Shown piece after piece: positions 8,214 through 16,357 of a DNA stretch of 64,000 bases. The DNA lies in the NCBI GenBank assembly GCA_930990065.1, contig CAKNOA010000001.1, forward strand, positions 124,001-188,000, in the 5' to 3' direction. Position 1 is the first letter of the stretch, and each line of letters begins with the position of its first letter. This DNA is from an uncultured Clostridia bacterium. GTDB lineage: Bacteria > Bacillota > Clostridia > Oscillospirales > Acutalibacteraceae. A program made the translations under genes and the position numbers. Under the pieces are notes generated by a model. It was not told the DNA's origin, searched no databases, and saw only the letters and a program-made list of their open reading frames with translations.

Positions 8214-8951
8214 TCACTTTGCTTGATTGACAACAATTTTAATTTGGTCGCTTGCGAGCCCGGTTTGGCCCATCACAATATCGCGAATGACGACGGCGTC
8301 ATTGGGCTGTTCCAAATCGGTTTGTACCAGTACGCTGCATGTATCGTTTTCAATAAACACCATACAGTCCTGATACCCTTTGGCGGTAATTAGCGTTTCG
8401 ATGTTGCTTTCCAAGAGGACGTTCGAAGCAATTTGGGCCGCCTCGTCTACCGCTTCTTTGCGCGCTTCTTCGTCACTGTCGGTACTGTCGAGCACCTGTT
8501 GCAGCAGTTCGGTCGCTTTGGCCCTGGCTTCTTCCCGGTCAAGCCGGGCCTGGGCAAAGGTGGCCGCTACGGCACTGTTTTCTTCTGTTTCACCGGCTGT
8601 GCTTTCGGTTTTACTCTCTTCGGAAGAGGATTCCTGGGAGGAAGAGGTCTCCACATCACCACTGACAAATTCCACTTCGCCGTAGTCTTTGTCATCCGAT
8701 AAGGCATTGGCCGCGGTTAGATCCTGATTGCCATCGAACTGCCAGTTTAAGTAGACCGCTGACCCCAACGCCAGGACAAGAGCCGCCATCAGAAGCTGCC
8801 GCCGGGGACCTTTTCGTTTTTTGGAGGGTTCCTCTGGCGCCAAATCGTCCTCTGCTTCCCCCATTTCCTCTCCCTGCTCATTTTCTTCCATCGGGAGATA
8901 GGCGTCGTCCTCCTCATACTTTTTCTTTTTGCGCGAAAACAGAACTTTCAT
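8214..8951 (-). CDS. spoIIIAH: Stage III sporulation protein AH
   Basis: Mother-cell half of the SpoIIIAH-SpoIIQ channel that links mother cell and forespore after engulfment. Of 245 residues, an acidic and basic cytoplasmic head (1-49) precedes one membrane segment (about 50-70, ending in the family's AVYLNWQF), an acidic serine-rich linker (about 88-125), and the C-terminal ring-forming YscJ/FliF-like domain (about 130-245) with ARLDREEARAKATELLQ. Longer than the B. subtilis protein because of the linker and head. Last gene of the spoIIIA operon, overlapping spoIIIAG by 4 bases. Confidence 0.95.
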   Translation of the reverse strand: MKVLFSRKKKKYEEDDAYLPMEENEQGEEMGEAEDDLAPEEPSKKRKGPRRQLLMAALVLALGSAVYLNWQFDGNQDLTAANALSDDKDYGEVEFVSGDVETSSSQESSSEESKTESTAGETEENSAVAATFAQARLDREEARAKATELLQQVLDSTDSDEEARKEAVDEAAQIASNVLLESNIETLITAKGYQDCMVFIENDTCSVLVQTDLEQPNDAVVIRDIVMGQTGLASDQIKIVVNQAK

Positions 8952-9508
8952 TTTTCTTCACCTCTTGCCACCACACAGACTTGTGTGGATGAAATTTGCA
9001 GTGACGTCGTCACCACGTGGATGATATTTTCACGAAGAATGGGATCGTCTGCGTAGCGGCTGACCACCACGACGCCGCAAATCTCCGGAGATACGGTTTT
9101 CAGTTTTATGACCTGTTCTTGGCCGTTATTGTCCCGTAACACCAGATAACTGGTTTGCTGGCGGGTTTGCTCCCCGCCGCTTTCACTGCCTTCGGTTTGT
9201 TCGTCCCGGCTTTCTTCGGTGGCATACACTTCATAGGAAGAGCTGGAAAGTGTGACCCACACGGTCAGGTCTTCTTCCTGCGTAACCGAAGATAGGATAC
9301 GCTTTAAACTGGTTTCGATCTGTTCGGCATAGGCCATCGTGTCATCAGCCTCTTCCTGGGTACTGGCTGCGGGTTCTGCCGGCTGCGATGGCGGCCATTC
9401 GGAAAAAAGCAGCAGGGCCATGCCGATAAGTCCAGCTACAACCAGCAGCCGTACTTTCCAGGGACCTTCCTTCCATTTGGCAAACAGATTTTTCGGTTCA
9501 TGATCCAT
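8948..9508 (-). CDS. spoIIIAG: Stage III sporulation protein AG
   Basis: Ring-forming component of the mother-cell to forespore channel. The 186-residue protein has one membrane segment near 19-37 (VRLLVVAGLIGMALLLFSEW) and an outer domain with YAEQIETSLKRILSSV and the conserved end GVVVVSRYADDPILRENIIHVVTTSLQI. Position between AF and AH, with an 11-base overlap with AF and 4 with AH, fixes the identity. Confidence 0.94.
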   Translation of the reverse strand: MDHEPKNLFAKWKEGPWKVRLLVVAGLIGMALLLFSEWPPSQPAEPAASTQEEADDTMAYAEQIETSLKRILSSVTQEEDLTVWVTLSSSSYEVYATEESRDEQTEGSESGGEQTRQQTSYLVLRDNNGQEQVIKLKTVSPEICGVVVVSRYADDPILRENIIHVVTTSLQISSTQVCVVARGEEK

Positions 9509-9965
9509 CGTGAATTTTCACCTCTGCTTCTTTTCCTACCATACTTTGCACCAGGTAGCGCGCTTCCGATTCTTTTTGAAGATCCTGCAGCTGGATTTCC
9601 ACTTCATTGCAGAATATGCGCCCCTGTTCACTGATATCCATCCGAACCTGAATTTTTTCTGCGGGGATCCCGGCTGCCTGCAGGGTTTCGTCGATCATGT
9701 TTTCAATTTGACCGGCACTGTATGTAAGTTGCTGCTGCTGGGCGGTTTCGGTCAAAGATTGTGTCCGGCTATCTTCTACCGCGTCTTGTGTTACCGTGTC
9801 CCAATGAATTTGACTCAGCGGCACAATCAGCATAAACAGAACCACCACCCCCATCAGGAATTCGAACGCCCGGTTTTCTTTGTCGGCCGGTAAAAACAGG
9901 CGAATCATACCGGCTGCCGCCGCGGTGGCACACACACCGGCGGCCCATTGAGAAAAGACATTCAC
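9498..9965 (-). CDS. spoIIIAF: Stage III sporulation protein AF
   Basis: Small membrane protein of the SpoIIIA complex, 155 residues. Two membrane segments (about 6-25 and 32-53, the latter FLMGVVVLFMLIVPLSQI) precede a soluble domain with QIENMIDETLQAAGI, as in the family. The start is GTG at 9965 with GGAGGG nine bases upstream; longer frames run into spoIIIAE without a ribosome site. Confidence 0.9.
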   Translation of the reverse strand: MNVFSQWAAGVCATAAAAGMIRLFLPADKENRAFEFLMGVVVLFMLIVPLSQIHWDTVTQDAVEDSRTQSLTETAQQQQLTYSAGQIENMIDETLQAAGIPAEKIQVRMDISEQGRIFCNEVEIQLQDLQKESEARYLVQSMVGKEAEVKIHDGS

Positions 9966-9979
9966 GTGTAATTTCCCTC

Positions 9980-11137
9980 CTATCCGCCGGTTCCTCCTGT
10001 GGATAGTAACAGCGCAAAGGAGGTCACAGCTACCACGCAAAAACTGATTTGAAACGCCAGAAGTGTTTGCAGCACATCCCGACAAGACGTAAAAAATGGC
10101 TTAACCTGTGACAGGCTAAATAATTCACAGGCTCCCCCCAGTAGGCAGCTAGCGAAAATCCACAGCCCCCCTGCGATCATGCCCGGCACAAATAACACCA
10201 GTAAGGTTAAAATAGCAAACGATCCCAATCCGCCGCGCAACAGTCCCAAGCTGGCTTGTACCGCCGATATGGCATCGCTGACGGCGCTGCCCACCACCGG
10301 CACAAAACTGCTCACCGACAGGCGCACCGCTTTGAGCGAAGCGGCATCGGCTGAAGAGGCCAAGGACCCCTGCATGGATAACAGGGCCGAATAGATCGAC
10401 ACAACGAAAACAAGCGTCCACCGCACGGCTTTGAGCAAAGCCGAACAAAAAGCTTGCAGCCGCAGTTTGGGGTATAAACAGGAAATACTGGAAAGGGCCA
10501 AGAACGCTTGCAACACTGGCACCAAAAAAGCCGACGCCAACAGGGACCCCACATTGCCCGCCGCTACCGTCAAAATCGATAGGGTGCTGCCGCTGAACGT
10601 GTGGCCGCTGGCCGTTAGGATTCCGCACAGAACCGGCACACCCCCCAGCAAAATACCGGTCCCCTGCCGTATGCCTTCGCACGCGCTTTCGATCAGCCCG
10701 GATACCGGGGTCAGGAACAACATCATACTGGCAAGGGTGCCCGTTAGTTCCATGGTTTCCGGCAACGGCAGCTTTTTCCCCTGGATTTGTACCGCTCCTA
10801 CCAAACTGCAAAGGATCAGTACCCCCAGAATCTGTAACGCCGCTCCTAATGGAGAACGGAATTGATCGAGGAACGAATCGAGCAAAAGCTGCCAGATTTT
10901 CTCCCCGCTTTCCTGGGCCAGCGTGTCCCAATGTTCGGGGGTAAGGCTGTCGTCATATAGGGGATCGGTCGCATCTTTGGGTAAGGAATTCAAAAACTCC
11001 TGCGCACCGCTTTGTTCCCATTGTTCCCGATACAGCGAATCCTGCCAGTCATCGGCAAAAACCTGGCATGTTCCTCCCAGTAAAACAAACCATAAAAGGA
11101 TCATACCCACCAGACGGCCTTTTCGCTTTCTTTTCAT
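9980..11137 (-). CDS. spoIIIAE: Stage III sporulation protein AE
   Basis: Polytopic membrane protein thought to form the transport core of the SpoIIIA complex. The 385-residue product starts with a signal peptide (KRKRKGRLVGMILLWFVLLG, cleavage after VFA likely) and has several membrane helices between about 100 and 380, including the conserved SSFVPVVGSAVSDAI block. The ATG at 11137 overlaps the spoIIIAD stop as ATGA. Confidence 0.95.
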   Translation of the reverse strand: MKRKRKGRLVGMILLWFVLLGGTCQVFADDWQDSLYREQWEQSGAQEFLNSLPKDATDPLYDDSLTPEHWDTLAQESGEKIWQLLLDSFLDQFRSPLGAALQILGVLILCSLVGAVQIQGKKLPLPETMELTGTLASMMLFLTPVSGLIESACEGIRQGTGILLGGVPVLCGILTASGHTFSGSTLSILTVAAGNVGSLLASAFLVPVLQAFLALSSISCLYPKLRLQAFCSALLKAVRWTLVFVVSIYSALLSMQGSLASSADAASLKAVRLSVSSFVPVVGSAVSDAISAVQASLGLLRGGLGSFAILTLLVLFVPGMIAGGLWIFASCLLGGACELFSLSQVKPFFTSCRDVLQTLLAFQISFCVVAVTSFALLLSTGGTGG

Positions 11138-11529
11138 GGCTGCCGCTGCAGCAAAGTCAAAATCATTTGCAGCACCTCCGTAATCAGTGGCACGGCCAGA
11201 TACAGCACACAAATCCGTCCGGCAAATTCAATCCGCCCGGCCAGCGCCGTTTCGCCGGCATCCCGGCAGGTATCGGCGGAAAACTGTACCAATAAACAGA
11301 TACCGGCTGCCCGCAGTAAGACGGTAATCGCCTGCTGCATGGGGGCGTAAACCGCCGTCAAGGCAAACACGGTGCTGAGGATCTCCTGTACTTGACCGAT
11401 AGCTGGAATGGTCAGCAGGACCCCAGCCGCTAAGGCTACCACCATGGCATATTCGGGGTTGGTTTTCCGCAGCAAGACACAAAGCACCGCCGCGATTAAC
11501 CCAAACCCGACCAGAGCTCCCACTTCCAT
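11134..11529 (-). CDS. spoIIIAD: Stage III sporulation protein AD
   Basis: Membrane protein of 131 residues with four predicted helices, family blocks ALVGFGLIAAVLCVLLRKTNPEYA-type N-terminus (AVLCVLLRKTNPEYA) and FSADTCRDAGETALAGRIEFAGR near 95-117. ATG at 11529 chosen; it starts 1 base after the spoIIIAC stop codon. Confidence 0.94.
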   Translation of the reverse strand: MEVGALVGFGLIAAVLCVLLRKTNPEYAMVVALAAGVLLTIPAIGQVQEILSTVFALTAVYAPMQQAITVLLRAAGICLLVQFSADTCRDAGETALAGRIEFAGRICVLYLAVPLITEVLQMILTLLQRQP

Positions 11530-11530
11530 G

Positions 11531-11725
11531 TCACAAAGAAAAAGTCGACTTGATGATATCAAACAGCGAGGAGATCTGCTGAATCACCATCATCAATACT
11601 ACGATAAGCCCGGCCAGTGTGGTCATCAGCGCCTGTTCCTCGCGGCCGGAACGGATAAGCAGCTGATTGAGCACCGCCACAATAATGCCGATAGCGGCTA
11701 TTTTAAAAATCAAGTCAATATCCAT
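11531..11725 (-). CDS. spoIIIAC: Stage III sporulation protein AC
   Basis: 64-residue membrane protein with two helices (DLIFKIAAIGIIVAVLNQLL and MTTLAGLIVVLMMVIQQISS) and the family's RSGREEQA turn. ATG at 11725 gives the standard MDIDLIFKIA start; the frame is open further upstream but without a ribosome site. Confidence 0.93.
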   Translation of the reverse strand: MDIDLIFKIAAIGIIVAVLNQLLIRSGREEQALMTTLAGLIVVLMMVIQQISSLFDIIKSTFSL

Positions 11726-11745
11726 ACGGGTTTTCTCCTCTTTTC

Positions 11746-12228
11746 CTACAGCAGCAAAAGGATCACCGCCGCCCCGGCACACAGGCTAAGGGTACGGATC
11801 ATGCGGCTTTTTTCCACCGCCTCCTTTCGGGCTTTTGTCTTCCGCTCTTCCGCTTCTGCCCGCATAGCGGAACACAGCACCATTTGCCCCTGGGTATCGC
11901 TTCCTCCCAGTTCGTCGCCCCATTTTTGCAAAAGGGCTTTCTCGTCTTCCTGCAGGGGAAACGGCTTTAACCCCTGTTCCCAGGCGCTATGAAACGAAAG
12001 GCCCCGCTCCATGGCACCGGCACAGTACCGGGCCGGAAGGAACCCGCCCCGGTAATCCCCGAAAATCTCTTCCAAGGGGCGCGCGCCAAAACGGATTTGC
12101 GTTTCGGTTTGACGCAAAAAAGTCAGCCATTCTTCCCAAAACCTCACTTTTTCATATAGACGGTGTGAAAGAAAGAGGCCTGTAAGTCCCGACGTCAGCA
12201 GGATCAACACACATCCGATGATTTTCAT
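11746..12228 (-). CDS. spoIIIAB: Stage III sporulation protein AB
   Basis: 160-residue protein with an N-terminal membrane segment (KIIGCVLILLTSGLTGLFL), a helical cytoplasmic domain beginning LSHRLYEKVRFWEEW, and a C-terminal hydrophobic tail, the type II secretion F-like layout of SpoIIIAB. ATG at 12228 with AAGGAGGATCTGT-type site. It starts 77 bases inside spoIIIAA, an unusually long overlap. Confidence 0.93.
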   Translation of the reverse strand: MKIIGCVLILLTSGLTGLFLSHRLYEKVRFWEEWLTFLRQTETQIRFGARPLEEIFGDYRGGFLPARYCAGAMERGLSFHSAWEQGLKPFPLQEDEKALLQKWGDELGGSDTQGQMVLCSAMRAEAEERKTKARKEAVEKSRMIRTLSLCAGAAVILLLL

Positions 12229-13162
12229 ACAGATCCTCCTTGCGAAAAATCCCTTCGATTTTCCCCCGGGCCGAGCCACTTTTCAAAAAGGCCACATACT
12301 GGAACACGCCCGTTTGCAAAAGCCGCCGGCACAGGGGCCGGGACATAAAATCTTGCCGGTTCAGGGCATGAACACTGCCAATCATACCGGCACCGGCAAA
12401 GCCGCCTTTTTGCACGGCGGCAATTTCCTCCTCGCTGCCCAGTTCGTCACAAATGATGTACTCCGGTGCCATAACCCGCAAAGCGATTTCTATCCCCTGG
12501 GCTTTGGGATATCCGCTAAATATATCGCACCCGCACCCCAGTGAAAACCCCGGTTCGCCGGACCGCACCGCGGCCAGTTCTCCCCGCTCATCCAATAGCG
12601 CCACCTGATGGTAGCCGTCTGTCCCCGACAGACGGCTGGCAAGGTCCCGCAATAGCGTTGTTTTCCCGCTACCGGGCGGCCCGGCGATTAACAGCCCCCT
12701 TGCTAAATCCCCCCGCAAAAGAGAAAGAAGCCCTGCGGCGCAACCGGCTACCGGCCGCGCGATACGAAGGTTCACCCCGATGATATCCCGCACCCCGGTA
12801 AGCTGGCCTGCCTGATAGACCGCCGTACCGCAAAGGCCCGCCCGGTGTCCACCGGGCAGTGGCAAAAAGCCGTTTACGATCTCCTTTTCATGGGCATAAA
12901 CTGATTCGGCACACAGCGAGCGAAACATATCCTGCATCTCCCGCCGGGTGGGCCGGATGGTCTTCATGACCGGGCACCCGGTATAGGTCCCGTCTTTTTG
13001 CGGGAACCATAAGCCCCCCGCTCCGCGCAGCATCACCGGTTCACAGGTACGCAGCCGGACTTCTTCTGTTTGTTTTTTTATGTCCGGCGGCAAGGCGCGG
13101 AACCAGCTGGCTGCTGCCCCCAGATGGGATACTGCCTGATCGAACGCCGATCCATATTCCAT
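12152..13162 (-). CDS. spoIIIAA: Stage III sporulation protein AA (ATPase)
   Basis: AAA+-like ATPase that energises the SpoIIIA complex at the mother-cell membrane. 336 residues with Walker A GPPGSGKTTLL, Walker B region YIICDELG, and the family's EIVNGFLPLPGGHRAGLCG N-terminal block. It is about 25-30 residues longer than usual; the extra tail overlaps spoIIIAB in another frame. First gene of the eight-gene operon. Upstream, CATATAGA at about 40 bases before the ATG resembles a SigE -10, the expected mother-cell sigma factor, but a good -35 is not evident. Confidence 0.95.
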   Translation of the reverse strand: MEYGSAFDQAVSHLGAAASWFRALPPDIKKQTEEVRLRTCEPVMLRGAGGLWFPQKDGTYTGCPVMKTIRPTRREMQDMFRSLCAESVYAHEKEIVNGFLPLPGGHRAGLCGTAVYQAGQLTGVRDIIGVNLRIARPVAGCAAGLLSLLRGDLARGLLIAGPPGSGKTTLLRDLASRLSGTDGYHQVALLDERGELAAVRSGEPGFSLGCGCDIFSGYPKAQGIEIALRVMAPEYIICDELGSEEEIAAVQKGGFAGAGMIGSVHALNRQDFMSRPLCRRLLQTGVFQYVAFLKSGSARGKIEGIFRKEDLYENHRMCVDPADVGTYRPLSFTPSI

Positions 13163-13261
13163 GGTTTTCCTCTCCTTTCCCTTTATCTATATGGACAAGA
13201 AGGCCGGTACATGCCTATGGCCTGTCTTAAGAATAGGCCGTAAGCGGAAAAAAATTTGTTG

Positions 13262-13293
13262 AGTTTTTGTTGACTTTCATTCTGACAAAAACT
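13262..13293. promoter_or_regulatory. Inverted repeat operator over the kdgK-eda promoter
   Basis: Perfect 9-base arms AGTTTTTGT (13262-13270) and ACAAAAACT (13285-13293) separated by 14 bases. The arms straddle the -35 and touch the -10, so a dimeric repressor bound here would block RNA polymerase. A second repeat, TTCATTC/GAATGAA (13276-13282, 13305-13311), overlaps it. Confidence 0.55.
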
Positions 13294-13298
13294 ATCAT
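13270..13298 (+). promoter_or_regulatory. SigA-type promoter for kdgK-eda
   Basis: TTGACT (13270-13275), 17-base spacer, TATCAT (13293-13298), 37 bases before the kdgK ATG. Confidence 0.75.
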
Positions 13299-13334
13299 GA
13301 AAATGAATGAATCGAGATAAGGGAGGCATTTTCC

Positions 13335-14288
13335 ATGAAAACCCTTCTGGTGGGGGAACCCATGCAATTATTCATGGCCGATGAACCGGGCGAATTAAAA
13401 GACATCCGGCATTATTCCGTTTCGGTCGCGGGAGCAGAACTGAATGTCGCCATCGGGCTGCAGCGCCTGGGACATGAGGTGGCCTATTACACCCATGTGG
13501 GCCATGACCCGTTTGGAGACCATATTCGGGACCATATGCAGCAAAGTGGTATCGATACATCCCTAATCCGGGAAGATGAAACGCGGAAAACCGGGTTCAT
13601 GCTGAAAAGCAAAACCCACCGGGGCGACCCGGCGATTTTCTATTTTCGCAGCGGCTCGGCGGCTTCGGCTATCGGCCCGGACGATGTGGAATCATTAGAT
13701 CTAACCGGCTGTACGGCGCTTCATATGACGGGGATTTTCCCCGCCCTGTCCCCTGCTACAGCCCAGGCCGCCCGCCTGTTGATGCAAAAAGCCCGGGCCC
13801 AAGGGTTATTTATTTCATTTGATCCGAACCTGCGCCCGTCCCTGTGGCCGTCGGAAGCCGTCATGCGGGACACGCTCAATGAACTGGCCTTTATGGCCGA
13901 CCTGGTATTGCCGGGTATTGGGGAAGGCGAAATTCTCACCGGCAGCCGGGAACCTAGCAAAATCGCCGCCTTTTACCGGGAAAACGGGGTCAAAACGGTA
14001 ATTATTAAAACCGGCAAGTACGGCGCTTACGGAGAAAATGGACGCGAAACCATCCAAGTTCCCACCTATCAGGAGGACCGGTTTGTCGATACCGTGGGGG
14101 CTGGCGACGGCTTTGCCGCCGGGGTGTTGTCGGCTATTTATGAGGGCCTTTCTTTCCGGGACTGCCTACTGCGGGGCAATGCCATCGGCACCATCCAGAT
14201 CATGAACCCCAGTGACAACGAGGGGTTACCGTCGCGCAAAGAACTGGCCCAGTTTATGGCGACTCACGATTTAAAAGAAATTCAGTAA
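13335..14288 (+). CDS. kdgK: 2-dehydro-3-deoxygluconokinase (PfkB family)
   Basis: Phosphorylates 2-keto-3-deoxygluconate to KDPG in uronate/pectin breakdown. 317 residues with the ribokinase-family layout: GAELNVAIGLQRLG near 38, the KDG-kinase-like FDPNLRPSLW, and the catalytic DTVGAGDGFAAG (residues 252-263; Asp258 is the base). Followed 17 bases later by KDPG aldolase, which fixes the substrate better than the sequence alone. Good GGGAGG site before ATG. Confidence 0.9.
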   Translation: MKTLLVGEPMQLFMADEPGELKDIRHYSVSVAGAELNVAIGLQRLGHEVAYYTHVGHDPFGDHIRDHMQQSGIDTSLIREDETRKTGFMLKSKTHRGDPAIFYFRSGSAASAIGPDDVESLDLTGCTALHMTGIFPALSPATAQAARLLMQKARAQGLFISFDPNLRPSLWPSEAVMRDTLNELAFMADLVLPGIGEGEILTGSREPSKIAAFYRENGVKTVIIKTGKYGAYGENGRETIQVPTYQEDRFVDTVGAGDGFAAGVLSAIYEGLSFRDCLLRGNAIGTIQIMNPSDNEGLPSRKELAQFMATHDLKEIQ

Positions 14289-14305
14289 AAGAAAGGGAAA
14301 CGAGT

Positions 14306-14944
14306 ATGAACGACTTTTTTGCTGCCATCCACCAAATTGGTTTAATTCCTGTGATTAAAATTCAAGATGCGAACCAGGCCGTACCGCTGGCCAAAGCCCT
14401 TTTGCGAGGCGGACTGCAAGCGGCGGAAATCACCTTCCGCACCGATGCCGCCGCCGAATCGATTCAGGCTATCAGTGAAAATGTGCCGGAGATGCGGGTA
14501 TGCGCCGGTACGGTGCTCACCCTGGAGCAGGCTCAAAAAGCGGTTTCCGCTGGGGCACAGGCGATTATCAGCCCCGGCACCAATCCCGAAATCGTCACTT
14601 GGTGTTTGGAAATGGGCCTACCGGTGATTCCAGGTTGTGCCACTCCTTCGGAAGTGGAAACCTGCCTGCGGTTGGGATTGACTACGGTAAAACTGTTCCC
14701 TGCTGAAGTTGTCGGCGGGGTTGCCATGCTGAAAGCACTAAGTGGCCCGTACTCTCAGGTTTCGTTCATGCCTACGGGCGGCATCAACCTGCAAAACGCT
14801 TCCGACTATCTGCGGATGAAAAATGTCATCGCCTGCGGTGGCAGCTGGATTGCCGATGGAGATCTGCTGGCTGCCGGTAATTATGAAGAAATTACCCGCC
14901 GGGCAGCGGAAGCGCACGCGCTGGTAACTTCGATAGCCCGCTGA
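14306..14944 (+). CDS. eda: 2-dehydro-3-deoxy-phosphogluconate aldolase
   Basis: Class I aldolase splitting KDPG into pyruvate and glyceraldehyde 3-phosphate. 212 residues with the catalytic AEITFRT (Glu41, Arg45), the Schiff-base lysine in TVKLFPAE (Lys129) and phosphate-binding PTGGIN. Together with KdgK this forms the lower end of hexuronate catabolism. No uronate isomerase, transporter or regulator gene is adjacent, so the upper pathway must be elsewhere. Confidence 0.95.
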   Translation: MNDFFAAIHQIGLIPVIKIQDANQAVPLAKALLRGGLQAAEITFRTDAAAESIQAISENVPEMRVCAGTVLTLEQAQKAVSAGAQAIISPGTNPEIVTWCLEMGLPVIPGCATPSEVETCLRLGLTTVKLFPAEVVGGVAMLKALSGPYSQVSFMPTGGINLQNASDYLRMKNVIACGGSWIADGDLLAAGNYEEITRRAAEAHALVTSIAR

Positions 14945-14959
14945 ATGATCGCACACAGC

Positions 14960-14993
14960 AAAAAAGACCGGTTTTATAAACCGGTCTTTTTTT
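14960..14993 (+). terminator. Bidirectional terminator after eda
   Basis: AAAAAGACCGGTTT-TATA-AACCGGTCTTTTTTT, T-rich on both strands; serves eda and the convergent O-antigen-ligase-like gene. Confidence 0.92.
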
Positions 14994-16302
14994 ATGCCTC
15001 TTCCCTTTTCTTCTTTTGCTGCCAAATATGTGTCAATATCCAGGCGCTCCAAAAGAGCCGCGACCCGATAAATCCCACCGGCGCCGATAAACACAAGGTG
15101 CCTCCCACGATTCCCCACAGTAGGAGAAGAAACAGATGCCCTTTCCGGGTGGACCGCCAGGCATGCCCCACTAGGCACCCCCATAGCCCCACCGCTATTA
15201 TCAGCCGTACAATCCCCCCTGCCAATAATTCGGTGAGCAAAAAATTATGTGGGTTTAAACTTCCCGCTGGAAGTTCCAGTGAACCATAGCTTTCCCGCAC
15301 GTCCTCTCCCCATGCTTCGTCATACAGGGTTTGGGGGTAATCGGCCCCATGCCCTACCGCTTTTTCCCATAAGGATCCGTTCCCATACGCCCGAATCGCC
15401 GCTTTCCAGATGAGCAACCGTTTGTGGGCCGCCTGGCCGTCCGGCAAACTTTCCATGGTGGTAGTTAAGGTATTTTCACTTTGTCCGTTTTGGAGCAGCG
15501 GCACTTTTTCTTGGGACGATAACAGAGCGTTCCCGGCAAACACCAACAAGCCCGATAAAGCAAGAATCAGCAATTGCCGAATGCCATTATGCAGCAGCCC
15601 TTGCCACCGCACCCGGCTTTTGGGTAAACAGAAAAGGAACTGTGCATCCATCACCCAGTGCCCCAGGATAACAAAAAAGGAAAACAATAGGCCTCGTCTG
15701 GATCCGCTGAGCCAGACTCCCGCCAGTAGCCACACGGCCACAGCGGATTTCCAGCTAAAAAGCCGGGATTTTTCGTTCCACACCGGTTTACTCCACAACG
15801 CTACTAACCCGAGTAGCAGAACCATCGCGTATTGGTTATAATCCTGGATGGGCGAAATCCGCAACCGGTAAGGGCTAAGGTTTGTGCTCCACAAAAGAAT
15901 GCCCACAGCAAACGCTGCGATTCCGGCCCCTACCGGCATCCGTAAGAGCCAGGGGTTCGCTCCGTTTGTCCGCACCACCAAGATAAGCAATAGCCCCATC
16001 TGCCCGGCGGTGATAAGCGGTTGCCAAAGGGCCGGAGTCCACCCACTTTGTAACCCTGTAAGCAAAAAGACAAGGCCATAAAGTAGCAGCCACACCGCTG
16101 CCGGTTCCTGCTGGAAAAAACTTTTTGATTCCCTTCTTTGCCAAAAAGCCGCTGCGACAGCTCCCAGCAACAGCATCTGGCTGGGAGCGATTCCCCACAC
16201 ATCGGGCAGAGCCGTTTCGAGCAAATAAAAAAATAGCGCCCCGCACAAACAAATGGGCAGGGCGCTATTCGTTATCCTCTGTTTTTGGATATGAAGGCCC
16301 AC
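14992..16302 (-). CDS. O-antigen ligase/polymerase-like membrane protein
   Basis: About 437 residues with some ten to twelve hydrophobic segments. The Wzy/WaaL-family pattern is present: a SGSRRGLL motif after a membrane helix and NPHNFLLTELLAGG (the family's H-N-x-x-L motif) before the last helices, with a large outer loop between. Such proteins join or polymerise surface glycans on lipid carriers. Start taken as GTG at 16302 after AAGGAG; longer frames would run 190 bases into the LicD gene upstream. Last gene of the surface-polymer operon. Exact substrate unknown. Confidence 0.75.
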   Translation of the reverse strand: MGLHIQKQRITNSALPICLCGALFFYLLETALPDVWGIAPSQMLLLGAVAAAFWQRRESKSFFQQEPAAVWLLLYGLVFLLTGLQSGWTPALWQPLITAGQMGLLLILVVRTNGANPWLLRMPVGAGIAAFAVGILLWSTNLSPYRLRISPIQDYNQYAMVLLLGLVALWSKPVWNEKSRLFSWKSAVAVWLLAGVWLSGSRRGLLFSFFVILGHWVMDAQFLFCLPKSRVRWQGLLHNGIRQLLILALSGLLVFAGNALLSSQEKVPLLQNGQSENTLTTTMESLPDGQAAHKRLLIWKAAIRAYGNGSLWEKAVGHGADYPQTLYDEAWGEDVRESYGSLELPAGSLNPHNFLLTELLAGGIVRLIIAVGLWGCLVGHAWRSTRKGHLFLLLLWGIVGGTLCLSAPVGFIGSRLFWSAWILTHIWQQKKKREEA

Positions 16303-16357
16303 CTTTTGGTCACGCTCCTTCCTGTTACAGAAAGCAGTATGCCCCAAAATGGGTGGG

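Noticed and set aside
13195..13235. Inverted repeat GGCCT...AGGCC upstream of spoIIIAA as a terminator or operator
   Set aside because: Only five paired bases, no T-run in either direction, and not placed on a promoter element.
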